From Sandaracinobacteroides sayramensis (GTDB taxonomy: Bacteria; Pseudomonadota; Alphaproteobacteria; Sphingomonadales; Sphingomonadaceae): a stretch of 64,000 nucleotides of DNA. Below, in pieces: positions 1 to 7,743 of the stretch. Under the pieces are notes generated by a model, which saw nothing but the letters and a program-made list of their open reading frames with translations, was not told where the DNA came from and ran no database searches. The position numbers and the translations under genes are program-made. Position 1 is the first letter of the stretch. Every line of letters begins with the position of its first letter. Where the stretch lies: NCBI RefSeq assembly GCF_022014495.1, contig NZ_JAKLSQ010000001.1, positions 100,739 through 164,738 of the forward strand, in the 5' to 3' direction.

Positions 1-440
1 CTCGCGGCGGGCGGCGGCGCCGCATCTCGCGCCGGATAGAAGCCGAGGGCGGCGACCTGGTCGCTGAACTCCTGCAGCTTGTTCTCCAGCTTCACGCGAT
101 AGAGCTGCGTCAGCGGCTCTTTCGAAGCGGCCTTGCCGCCCAGCTTCATCTTCTCATAGTCGGCGATGATCGCATGGCCGAGATCGCGAAGCTCGCGGTT
201 CCTGTCCGCCGCGACCTGCAGCGCCTTGCGGGCGCTTTCCAGTTCGCGGCTGGCCTGCTCGGCGGCGGCGACCTTTTCCTCCATGGCGCGAAGCTGGGCG
301 TTGAGGTCGCGCACCTGGTCGTTGCGCTGCTTCAGCGTGGCGATCAGCTGCTCGGCCTGCTCCTTCACGATGCATTGCTGCGCCAGGGCCGGCTGGGCGG
401 CCAGAAGCCCGAACGCAAGGGCGATGAATGTTTTCTTCAT
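1..440 (-). CDS. Secreted coiled-coil protein, 3' end outside window
   Basis: The gene starts at an ATG at 440 and reads open to the left edge, so the C-terminus is missing. The product begins with a clear signal peptide (MKKTFIALAFGLLAAQPALA, cleavage near residue 20). A glutamine- and glutamate-rich helix with heptad-like spacing follows over roughly residues 22-90 (runs such as QLIATLKQRNDQVRDLNAQL), so a periplasmic coiled coil is likely. It lies 12 bp downstream of the porin gene on the same strand, so it is probably the last visible gene of the TpsB-ExbB-ExbD-TonB-porin operon. I do not recognise a family. By position it could be a periplasmic adaptor or scaffold for that machine, but that is inference only. 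Confidence 0.7.
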   Translation of the reverse strand, partial: MKKTFIALAFGLLAAQPALAQQCIVKEQAEQLIATLKQRNDQVRDLNAQLRAMEEKVAAAEQASRELESARKALQVAADRNRELRDLGHAIIADYEKMKLGGKAASKEPLTQLYRVKLENKLQEFSDQVAALGFYPARDAAPPPAA

Positions 441-452
441 GGCCTGCCCTCC

Positions 453-2045
453 TCAGAAGCGCGCGTTGAGGTCGAACATGACCGTGTCGGTGTCGATCGG
501 CGGCGCGACGAGGTTCGTCGCCGGATCCTTCAGATTGATGGTGCGGGCTGAATACCAGGAGCCGCGCATCCACAGATTCTTCGCCAGGCCATAGCTGCCC
601 TGCACCACGAAGCCCTTCTGGTCGGTGCCGCCCAGGCCGAAATCGCTGTCGGCGAAGAGGTCGAGCGTGGAATCCGCTTCCAGGCGGCGGTAGCCGGCGT
701 TGAAGTTCCAGGCATTGGCTTCCGTCACCTTCGCATGGCCGATGCTGCCGCGCAGATACCAGCCCATGTCGCCGCTGGAGTTCGGCACCTGCCGCTCGGT
801 GAGCGCCCGCCTCGAGAAGCCGAAATTCTTGATGATCTCGAAATTGACCGCGCCGACCAGCGTCGGGTTCAGGTCGAACTCGGCTTCAGCGTTCAAGGCG
901 CCCACGCGGAACTTGGAAGCCAGGCCGAACAGAACCGTGTTGACGATTCCGGGATCGTTGCGAAGGTTGAACACCGAGTTGCCGAACTGCACGCGGCTAG
1001 CGGCCGTGTGATCATGGTCGCGGGTGCCCGGCGTGTTGAACTGGCCCTGCACATTGGCGAAGTCGAAATAACCGGCCGAGATGTTGAAGCGGAAACCTTC
1101 GAGCGGCGCGCCGCCGATTCCGAGCTGGGCGGCATAGAGATATTTGTCGCTGTTGCTGAAGTCCCACTCTTCCATCGGGAACACGCCCGCCGTCAGGCGC
1201 ACATGCGGGGCGGAAGCGCTGTCGCCCAACTTCGTGTCGAGCGTGGCGGCGAAGCCTTCGAACTGGATATCCTCGTCGAAGATCAGCTCCGTGGTGCGGA
1301 AGGGATTATCGAACTTGCCGAAGACAAGGTTGCTTTGCGCGAAATCGCCTTCGGACGCGAAGGGGCGGACGCGGATATAGGCGCGATCGAGGCCGACCGT
1401 CAGCTTGTGGAAATTGTCCGACATGGTGATGTTGGCGGAAACCGGATCGTTGAGGTTGCCGGTCGCCAGACGGAAGCCGACATCAACCTTGTCCGACAGC
1501 CTGGCCTCGAAGCCGAGGCGGGCGCGGATACGGGCACGGAAGCGGTTTTCGGTGGTTTCGCGCAGCGGCAGGACGTCATCCACATAATAGCCGCCGTCCG
1601 CGTTGATGGCGTTGATGTCGTAGATCAGCGGAGTGTTGGCCTTGCCGAAGGCGATATGCTCGGCGCGCACGCGCACATCGCCATGGATGTCCAGCTTGCC
1701 GACCCAGTCCGGCAGGGCGCCGGGCTGCGCCCAGCCTTCGGACTTGGCGGTGGCCAGCACATCGGCCTTCACTTCCTCGCGAATCTGGTCGCGCACGGCT
1801 TCCGGCACATAAGGGGCGCGAACCGTGCCTTCGGCCGCTTCGGTGCGGCGGCGGGCTTCCGCCAGCACGCCATCGGCATCGCCGCGCGACAGCACGCCCT
1901 TTTCCACCAGGATGTTCAGAATGTCCCGGGTGGAAGGATCGCTCTGCGCGAAGGCGCCCGTGGGAATGGAGGCAAGCACCATGGCCGCAGCCGCGCTCAG
2001 CAGCGGATGGGCGGATGGATATCGGCCGGAGCACTTCGTGGGCAT
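453..2045 (-). CDS. Putative outer-membrane porin (Porin_5-like)
   Basis: The product is 530 residues, with a signal peptide of about 32 residues ending at a GAFAQ-like site. A short helical N-terminal segment follows (DILNILVEKGVLSRGDADGVLAEARRR would be the helix region, residues about 36-62). The remainder alternates short hydrophobic and polar stretches typical of a large beta-barrel and ends in phenylalanine (LNARF), the usual C-terminal barrel signature. The length and N-terminal helix fit the putative-porin family. I chose the ATG at 2045 because the longer reading frame upstream encodes an arginine-rich stretch with no signal peptide. It sits 34 bp downstream of the TonB-like gene and 12 bp upstream of the coiled-coil gene, so it is probably co-transcribed with a TonB/ExbBD module, which is unusual for a porin. 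Confidence 0.8.
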   Translation of the reverse strand: MPTKCSGRYPSAHPLLSAAAAMVLASIPTGAFAQSDPSTRDILNILVEKGVLSRGDADGVLAEARRRTEAAEGTVRAPYVPEAVRDQIREEVKADVLATAKSEGWAQPGALPDWVGKLDIHGDVRVRAEHIAFGKANTPLIYDINAINADGGYYVDDVLPLRETTENRFRARIRARLGFEARLSDKVDVGFRLATGNLNDPVSANITMSDNFHKLTVGLDRAYIRVRPFASEGDFAQSNLVFGKFDNPFRTTELIFDEDIQFEGFAATLDTKLGDSASAPHVRLTAGVFPMEEWDFSNSDKYLYAAQLGIGGAPLEGFRFNISAGYFDFANVQGQFNTPGTRDHDHTAASRVQFGNSVFNLRNDPGIVNTVLFGLASKFRVGALNAEAEFDLNPTLVGAVNFEIIKNFGFSRRALTERQVPNSSGDMGWYLRGSIGHAKVTEANAWNFNAGYRRLEADSTLDLFADSDFGLGGTDQKGFVVQGSYGLAKNLWMRGSWYSARTINLKDPATNLVAPPIDTDTVMFDLNARF

Positions 2046-2079
2046 TGTCGTTATTCCCTGTTTCCTGGCAGGCCTGAGT

Positions 2080-2775
2080 TCACGCCTGATTGAGTTGGAG
2101 TGTGATCTGGTTCGGCATTCCCGCCGGCGGCGGCGTGTCGACCCGGTTGAGGCTGCGCAACGTGCGCAAGAGCTTCTCCTCCAGCGCCGGCGGCTGGACG
2201 TTGGAAAGGCCGAGGATTTCCAGCCCGCCATCGCCCGACACCCGGACATTCACCCGGAATTCGAACTGGGCCTGGGCCAGGTCCGCCTCACGGCGGAGGT
2301 GGCGCATGATGGCGCGCTGGATCAGCTCGGCGTAGGCGCGCGAGGCGCTGCTGCCGCCACCCCTGCTGGTGCCGCCGATCAGCGACCCCTTGCCGGTGCC
2401 GCCCTGGCCGCGCGCGCCGCCGGTGAAGGCGCCGGTGTCGCCCACCGGATCCTGCATCAGGCTGGTGAGGTCTCCGGCCGGCGGATTGGTGGTGGCCGGG
2501 TCGGGCGGTGTCAGCGGATCGCGCTGCACGGTTTCCGCCTGCACGGTCACCTTCTCCACCTCTTTGGGCTGCACGATCTCGGGCGGCGGCGGAGGCGGCG
2601 GGGGCGGCACGGCGAGGTCGAACATCTCGACCTCCTCGTTGCGCACCCGCTCTTCGACGCGGTCCATGCTGAGGATCCACCAGCCGCCGGCGAGGAGCAG
2701 CAGGGCCAGCAGCGCCGGTCCGGCCGCCCTGCGCAGAGCGGGCGGGATTTTGCTGGGGGAAGTGGCGGTCATCAC
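2080..2775 (-). CDS. TonB-like energy transducer
   Basis: The 231-residue protein has a single N-terminal membrane anchor (about residues 17-36). A periplasmic segment with a run of nine prolines follows at ~57-65 (VPPPPPPPPPEIVQPKEVEK region), then a Gly/Ser-rich linker (about 120-145) and a C-terminal TonB-type domain (about 150-231). TonB transmits proton-motive force from ExbB/ExbD to outer-membrane proteins, and the exbD and exbB-like genes lie immediately upstream on the same strand (16 and 437 bp away). The protein ends with a beta-strand segment (MPNQITLQLNQA) as TonB-CTDs often do. Which outer-membrane partner it energises is not shown. The neighbouring TpsB transporter and porin are the obvious candidates. 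Confidence 0.82.
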   Translation of the reverse strand: MMTATSPSKIPPALRRAAGPALLALLLLAGGWWILSMDRVEERVRNEEVEMFDLAVPPPPPPPPPEIVQPKEVEKVTVQAETVQRDPLTPPDPATTNPPAGDLTSLMQDPVGDTGAFTGGARGQGGTGKGSLIGGTSRGGGSSASRAYAELIQRAIMRHLRREADLAQAQFEFRVNVRVSGDGGLEILGLSNVQPPALEEKLLRTLRSLNRVDTPPPAGMPNQITLQLNQA

Positions 2776-2791
2776 CGGTCCGGCCAGCCGC

Positions 2792-3199
2792 TCAGCTTGC
2801 CGGCTTTTCGGCCGGCAGGCCGATCTTGGTGATGCCGACGCCCTTCAGCACGTCGAGAATCTCGACGACCTTGCCATAGGCGGCCTTGGTGTCGCCGCGG
2901 ATGACGACCGGCACGTCCGGATCCTCGGCGAAGCGCTGGCGCATTTCCGCTTCCAGTTCGGGCGTCGTCGTCGGCGCGCCGTTCAGATAGACCTCGCCGC
3001 CGGCGCTGATGCTGATCGCCTGCGTCTGCGAGGCTTCCAGCGTCTTGCGGTTGGACGCCTGCGGCAGATCCAGCTCGATTCCGGCCACCTGCGCCGTCGC
3101 CATCAGGATGAAGATGACGATCAGCACATAGGCGAGGTCGAGCATGGGGACGACGTTGATCTCGTCGTAGATCGCGTCTTCGTCTTGTACCTTGGCCAT
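2792..3199 (-). CDS. exbD: ExbD/TolR-family biopolymer transport protein
   Basis: The protein is 135 residues, the normal ExbD length. It has a short cytoplasmic N-terminus (MAKVQDEDAIYDEINVVPML) and one transmembrane segment (about residues 18-40). The membrane segment carries the essential aspartate in the NVVPMLDLAYVLI motif. The C-terminal periplasmic domain is about 90 residues and includes a conserved VVIRGDTKAAYGKVVEIL stretch. ExbD forms the proton-conducting stator with ExbB and drives TonB. The exbB-like fusion gene ends 13 bp upstream and the tonB-like gene starts 16 bp downstream, so all three subunits are encoded consecutively. Confidence 0.93.
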   Translation of the reverse strand: MAKVQDEDAIYDEINVVPMLDLAYVLIVIFILMATAQVAGIELDLPQASNRKTLEASQTQAISISAGGEVYLNGAPTTTPELEAEMRQRFAEDPDVPVVIRGDTKAAYGKVVEILDVLKGVGITKIGLPAEKPAS

Positions 3200-3212
3200 G
3201 GATCAGGCCTCC

Positions 3213-4910
3213 TCAGGCGCCATATTCTTCGGCGATCCGCGCGACGAGCGTGTCGGCGAACGAGCGATTGGCGGCGTTGATGCGCTTGATCCGGGTGAGG
3301 ATCAGGTTGTAGGCGAAGAGCGCCGGGATCGCGACCAGCAGGCCGGCCGCAGTCGCCAGAAGGGCGGCCGCCACACCCGGCGCAATCGCGTTCACGTTCA
3401 CATTGCCCTGCGCCGCGATCGCCGCGAAGGTGATCATCACCCCTACCACGGTTCCCAGCAGGCCCAGGAACGGGCCGCCGGCGATCGACAGCGTCAGGAT
3501 CACCAGCTTGTCCGAGAGGCTGTAGGCCTGGTTCGAAGTCACGGAGTCGATCCGCGCCTTCAGCGCCTCGATCCCGGAGGAAGTGAAGCGGGCGCGGCCA
3601 TCGGCGGAGCGCTTGGTGACTTCCTGCAGGCCGGCGGCATAAAGCTGCGACAGCGTCGAATCCGGGTTCCGGCGGGCTTCCTCGCCCAGCTTGCCGCTGT
3701 CGAGATTGGCTTCGCCGTTATAGACCCCCTCGAAGCTGCGGTTGGCCTTTTCGATCCGCTTCAGCAGGCCGAACTTCTGCACCATCACCGCGATCGCCAG
3801 CGCCAGCAGGATGGCGCAGAGCCCGATCACCAGCCAGCCTTCGATCGTGACATTCTTGACGACGGTGACGAAGTAGGAAAGCTCGAAATGGCCCTTCTTC
3901 TGCTGCTCGGCGCCGAAGGTGACGAGGCCGCGGCCGTTCTCCGAATTGGCGACCGCCTGCACGTAGCCGGGGCTGCGGGCGGCGGCGGAGAAGCGGATAT
4001 TGTCGATCTGGCCGGTGAAGCCCTGGCCGACGGCGATGTCGCCCTGCTGCGCCGGCAGCGGCGCGGAAGCCTGGCCGGCCGGCTTGCCGTTCACGAACAG
4101 CGTCGCCTTGCCGTCTTCGCCGGCGACCAGCGCGACATGGTTCCAGCTTCCGGCCGTCAGCGCCGCATTGGAGGCGATGGGCACGCCGCCGACACTGGCG
4201 GAAGGGGTAAGCCCGGCCAGCGCGATGGAGAAGGAGCCGGGCCGATCGACGATGCTGCCGTTCGACGGGCCTTCCGGCTTCACCCAGGCCATCCAGGTGA
4301 AGGGCCGTCCGGCGATATTCAGACTGGAGGAGCCCGTGACGCGGAAGACCTCCGAACCCGAGAAGCGCGCGGACTGGCCGGCGAAGCCCGGCGCAGTCGG
4401 CACGGTCGTCACCTGGTTGTTGTTGCGGGTGCGGTCCTTGGGGGCCGCGCCCGAAAAGTCGACCGCCAGCACGTCGGAAGCGTCGAACACGCTCGACGGA
4501 TTGGCCGTCGAAGGCACGTCCCCGCCATAATAGAGCTGGTAGGTGGCGGAAGCGGCGGGATCGAAGTTCACGCCCTTCACCCAGATGGTGGCGAGGCCGG
4601 CCTCAGGGTCGAAATTCTCGACATAATGGTCGACACGCTCGCCGTTCGGCCCGGCGACGCGCAGGTCGGAGCCGTCGGGCTTCACATCATTGAAGGCAAA
4701 GGTCTGCGTCGAAAGCCGCAGCATGAAGGGGAAGACGGCCGTCTTCGCATCCAGCCCGGCGCCGCCGGCGCCCGGCTTCACGACGATCTCCTTGCGGACC
4801 GCGAGCTTGTCGTCGAGCCAGGCAGCATCTTCATTTTCGGCAAGGGCAGGGCCGGAAAGGGCCAGCCAACCGAGGGCGGCGATCGCCGCGCCGGAAATCA
4901 GCTTTTTCAT
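3213..4910 (-). CDS. ExbB/MotA/TolQ proton channel fused to a DUF2341-LamG-like head
   Basis: The protein is 565 residues against about 240 for a standard ExbB. It has a signal peptide at 1-24, then a DUF2341-like beta domain (about 35-145) and a LamG/concanavalin-like domain (about 170-320, containing FTWMAWVKPEG and WNHVALVAGEDGKATLFVNG). The MotA/TolQ/ExbB domain occupies about 345-565, with membrane helices near 356-378, 470-497 and 508-535 (IAGGPFLGLLGTVVGVMITF is the second). The fused head would sit in the periplasm and could contact a carbohydrate or an outer-membrane partner. ATG at 4910 gives a complete signal peptide. The gene follows tpsB by 9 bp and precedes exbD by 13 bp. The channel assignment is firm; the role of the lectin-like head is unknown. 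Confidence 0.87.
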   Translation of the reverse strand: MKKLISGAAIAALGWLALSGPALAENEDAAWLDDKLAVRKEIVVKPGAGGAGLDAKTAVFPFMLRLSTQTFAFNDVKPDGSDLRVAGPNGERVDHYVENFDPEAGLATIWVKGVNFDPAASATYQLYYGGDVPSTANPSSVFDASDVLAVDFSGAAPKDRTRNNNQVTTVPTAPGFAGQSARFSGSEVFRVTGSSSLNIAGRPFTWMAWVKPEGPSNGSIVDRPGSFSIALAGLTPSASVGGVPIASNAALTAGSWNHVALVAGEDGKATLFVNGKPAGQASAPLPAQQGDIAVGQGFTGQIDNIRFSAAARSPGYVQAVANSENGRGLVTFGAEQQKKGHFELSYFVTVVKNVTIEGWLVIGLCAILLALAIAVMVQKFGLLKRIEKANRSFEGVYNGEANLDSGKLGEEARRNPDSTLSQLYAAGLQEVTKRSADGRARFTSSGIEALKARIDSVTSNQAYSLSDKLVILTLSIAGGPFLGLLGTVVGVMITFAAIAAQGNVNVNAIAPGVAAALLATAAGLLVAIPALFAYNLILTRIKRINAANRSFADTLVARIAEEYGA

Positions 4911-4919
4911 TCTATTTCC

Positions 4920-6638
4920 TCAGTATTTCACGCCAACTTTGAAATGCACGCGCATGCCGGCCAGGTCGTCCGGCCCCTTTTCCCCCGAAGAGGAGGGGTC
5001 GTCGTTCAGCCGGTAGGCAAGGTCGACCTGCCCGTAGAGATTCTTGAAGATGTCGATCGAGCTGGTGATCCCGATCCCGCCCAGCCAGAATTTGGCCTTT
5101 TCTTCCGGCAGCGGATTCTCGATCCAGGCGTGCCCGCCTTCCACGAAGGCGGCGACCCGCCAGTCCACCTTGCCCGCCGCGTCGACGGGAATCCTGTAGC
5201 CCAGCTCGAGCGAGAGGCGGGCGCCGCTGTCGCCGAGCGTCTCGGCCTCGCGGTAGCCGCGAATGCTGCCGGCGCCGCCGAGCACGAACTGCTCGTTGGA
5301 AATGAGCGGGGTCGGGGAAAGCTGCCAGTTCAGCGCCGCCTTCAGGTCGACCGCTTCCGACAGCTTGCGGTTGTAGGCGCCGCTGCCATGGAAATAGATG
5401 AAGCTCGCTTCCGCCCCGTCGCGCTTGCCGACCACCGCTTCATTGACGCCGGGCGTCAGCGGATTGTCGGGCCTGCCGCCGAATTCCTCCTGGCGGCCGA
5501 CCAGCCCGTCGAAGGCGAAGGTGGCGCCGATGCTGAATTCGCCGTTCGACCTGGTGTTGCCGCCCAGCCAGCGATACTGCGCGGTGAACGGCAGGTAGCG
5601 CACCGGGGTGTCGAAGGTCATTTCCTCGCCCGTTTCCGGGTCGGTCAGGCCGATCTGGTCGAGATAATCCTTATAGTCGACACCGAACAGCAGCGACTGC
5701 ACCGTGCCCGCCGGCGAATTGCCGATGCTGTGCATCACCCGGCCGCCGATCGTCAGACCATTGCCGAGCACGGTGAGGCCGCCGACCGTCGCCACGTCGG
5801 TGTTGGAATTGACGACATAGGCGAGCAGGCTGGTGCGGCTGTAGCCGATGGGCGCGTAATAGGAGCCGGAGAAGACCTGGATCTGGTCGAAGTCCTGCGG
5901 CGCGGTCTGGAAGAAGATGTTGGCGCTGTGGCCCGCCTGCCAGAGATTGTCGTAATTCGCCGACAGGTTCATCCGCAGCCGCTCGGTCGAGCGGTTATAC
6001 TGGTCGTTCAGCTCGGCGCTCAAACCCCAGGGTTTCTTGTCGTCCACCGCCAGATCGACATCGACGGTGCCCGGCGCGGCGCCGGCCTTGAACTCGGGTG
6101 TGATCGTGCGGGTGGTGCGGGCGTTGGCGGTGGAAAGCTCCTGCTGCAGCAGCGGCACATTGGGAACCGTGCCGGGCTTCAGGCTGGGGATCGCCGCCTT
6201 CACCTCGCTGGGGCGGACGAAGTCGGCGCCGGTCACGCGCACCTGGCCCACGCGCCCTTCCGTGACCAGCAGTTCCAGGATACCGCCGGCCACATCCTGT
6301 TGCGGAATTTCGACGACGACGGTTGCATAGCCGCGGTCGCGATAGGCCTTTTCCAGCTCGGCCCGCGCGACCTCCACATCCGGCACACTCTTCTGGTAGC
6401 CGGCATGCGGCATCAGCACGCGCTGGATCTCCGCCGGCTTCAGCACCGTGTTGCCGCGCACCACATATTCCATGACGTCGAAGCGGAACTCCGCCTCCGG
6501 CGCCGAAGCGTCCGCCGCCTGCTCGGCCATTGCCGGCTGCGCCGCGCCCACCAGCGCGAACCCGGCGACTCCTGTCAGCGTCGCAAGCGCGCCCCGCCGA
6601 ACCCGATGCAGCCGCCCACCTGTCATTGGTAGAACCAT
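4920..6638 (-). CDS. TpsB/FhaC/ShlB-type two-partner secretion transporter
   Basis: This is an outer-membrane protein of 572 residues from the ATG at 6638. It has a signal peptide ending near AQPAMA, an acidic linker and tandem POTRA-type domains (VRGNTVLKPAEIQ and VRVTGADFVRPSEV mark their starts). A 16-stranded-barrel-like remainder carries the conserved GGAGSIRGYREAE motif (the family VRGY motif). TpsB proteins export large beta-helical TpsA exoproteins. A TTG at 6677 and an ATG at 6626 are alternative starts; 6638 is preceded by a GGGAG stretch at somewhat long spacing. No tpsA gene is visible, and it may lie beyond position 1. The gene heads the run tpsB-exbB-exbD-tonB-porin and is preceded by an AT-rich region with a dyad. 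Confidence 0.88.
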   Translation of the reverse strand: MVLPMTGGRLHRVRRGALATLTGVAGFALVGAAQPAMAEQAADASAPEAEFRFDVMEYVVRGNTVLKPAEIQRVLMPHAGYQKSVPDVEVARAELEKAYRDRGYATVVVEIPQQDVAGGILELLVTEGRVGQVRVTGADFVRPSEVKAAIPSLKPGTVPNVPLLQQELSTANARTTRTITPEFKAGAAPGTVDVDLAVDDKKPWGLSAELNDQYNRSTERLRMNLSANYDNLWQAGHSANIFFQTAPQDFDQIQVFSGSYYAPIGYSRTSLLAYVVNSNTDVATVGGLTVLGNGLTIGGRVMHSIGNSPAGTVQSLLFGVDYKDYLDQIGLTDPETGEEMTFDTPVRYLPFTAQYRWLGGNTRSNGEFSIGATFAFDGLVGRQEEFGGRPDNPLTPGVNEAVVGKRDGAEASFIYFHGSGAYNRKLSEAVDLKAALNWQLSPTPLISNEQFVLGGAGSIRGYREAETLGDSGARLSLELGYRIPVDAAGKVDWRVAAFVEGGHAWIENPLPEEKAKFWLGGIGITSSIDIFKNLYGQVDLAYRLNDDPSSSGEKGPDDLAGMRVHFKVGVKY

Positions 6639-6851
6639 CACTATTGCGCCCGCTCCCAAGAGGATTTGCGAAATCAACGCCCCCGATTCGGAGCCGATTT
6701 GCAGCGCAATATTGGCCTATTGTTTCACCAGAAATACTATACCCAAAGCATAGATATTCAGCATTTCACCAATACAAACGAGTTTATCCGACACATATTC
6801 ATGTGCCGGATGAAAGTAATTTAAATATACGCAAACAATAACTTCGGGCAT
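6639..6851. promoter_or_regulatory. AT-rich upstream region of the TpsB operon
   Basis: This 213-bp stretch between the LuxR-type gene and tpsB (both minus) is strikingly AT-rich compared with its surroundings, especially 6700-6845. It is the only sizeable gap in front of the secretion operon and probably holds its promoter. The clearest element is the dyad at 6786-6811, listed separately. I could not place a convincing -35/-10 pair. Confidence 0.5.
6786..6811 (-). promoter_or_regulatory. 11-bp-arm dyad upstream of tpsB
   Basis: On the plus strand the arms are ATCCGACACAT (6786-6796) and ATGTGCCGGAT (6801-6811) with a 4-bp spacer. They match at 10 of 11 positions. The one mismatch becomes a G-U pair if transcribed from the minus strand. 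There is no T-run after it, so an operator (for instance for the adjacent LuxR-type regulator) or an mRNA hairpin is as likely as a terminator. Confidence 0.5.
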
Positions 6852-7661
6852 TCAGCCCATATTTCGCGCCTCTGGCTCCTGGGATGCGCCCGAGGACTTT
6901 CTACGCAACCGCACATCCGGCGCCACCGCGCCGGTATCCATGACCGCGAAGCGCGCGATGGCTTCCGCGCGGCTGCGGACGTTCAGCTTCTCCCGGATGC
7001 CCCGGAAGTGGAATTTCACCGTCTGCTCCACCACCGACAATTGCCGGGCTATGGCGGTCGTGGTGAAGCCCTGGGCCGCCAGTTCCAGTATCTCCATCTC
7101 GCGCGCGGTCAGCTTCTCCCGCTCCCGCACCAGGGAGAGGCGCTCGATCGTGCGGACCGCGAGGACGGAAAGGATGAGGAAATCCTCGCGAAGCCCGTCC
7201 CACCGCCGCAGCATGTCGGCGGCGCGGCCCGACAGGGTGGCGATCGCCACCCTTCCGCCCCGCCCCCAGACGGCAACCGTGATCCCCGCTTCCATCGACA
7301 GATCCTGCAGGCCGCGCATCAAGTCGCGTGCCGCCGGAGTCCGGGGGCCCGGCCATTGCTGCGTCGTCCAAAGGAACGGGTCCAGCGAGCGACGGGCATA
7401 GCGGTGGACGGGATCGTGATCGCCGAAGCCCAGGCTGTCCAGCCGCGCCAGCAGCGCAATGCCATGGGTGGACCAGCGCGTGCCGCCAGAGCGGGCCGAC
7501 TGGCCATGCCCTTCTATCTGCAACGTCAGATCGGAGCGGCCATCGTCGCAAAGGCAGGCCGCGAGCATGTGGAATGCCTCATGCGGCGACTGGGCGAGAG
7601 CCAGATCGGCCTGCAGACCGGACGCCCTTTCCCATTCAGATGCTGCACTGCTGGACGACAT
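6852..7661 (-). CDS. LuxR-family transcriptional regulator
   Basis: The 269-residue protein has an N-terminal sensor-like domain (about 10-170), similar in layout to autoinducer-binding domains. A C-terminal LuxR helix-turn-helix follows (about 192-250) with the typical LTAREMEILELAAQGFTT start and VEQTVKFHFRGIREKLNVRSR recognition region. It is the only specific DNA-binding regulator in this block other than the ECF sigma factor, and it lies directly upstream of the TpsB operon. No luxI-type synthase is present nearby, so it may be an orphan receptor or may sense something else. Its ribosome site lies inside a possible hairpin (7665-7697). The ligand cannot be deduced. Confidence 0.88.
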   Translation of the reverse strand: MSSSSAASEWERASGLQADLALAQSPHEAFHMLAACLCDDGRSDLTLQIEGHGQSARSGGTRWSTHGIALLARLDSLGFGDHDPVHRYARRSLDPFLWTTQQWPGPRTPAARDLMRGLQDLSMEAGITVAVWGRGGRVAIATLSGRAADMLRRWDGLREDFLILSVLAVRTIERLSLVREREKLTAREMEILELAAQGFTTTAIARQLSVVEQTVKFHFRGIREKLNVRSRAEAIARFAVMDTGAVAPDVRLRRKSSGASQEPEARNMG

Positions 7662-7664
7662 TGC

Positions 7665-7697
7665 GACCCCCTTTGTCTGTAAGACGAAACCGGGGTC
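7665..7697 (-). promoter_or_regulatory. Hairpin overlapping the LuxR gene ribosome-binding site
   Basis: In the minus-strand transcript the outer arms GACCCC and GGGGUC pair. Inside them UUU/AAA and GUC/GAC pair around a short UUACA loop with one bulge. The 3' arm contains the AAAGGGGG sequence that serves as the Shine-Dalgarno for the ATG at 7661. The structure could therefore hide the ribosome site, or it may simply end the upstream fecR transcript. There is no U-tract. Confidence 0.45.
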
Positions 7698-7743
7698 TGA
7701 AACGCGAAAAATAAGTGCGCGACTTTTCGTTGGATGCCTCCGC

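Noticed and set aside
3192-6632. 1146-codon open frame on the plus strand across the ExbB and TpsB genes
   Set aside because: It is antisense to two well-supported genes, has low-complexity Arg/Gly/Asp-rich translation with no domain, and arises from GC-rich codons on the other strand.
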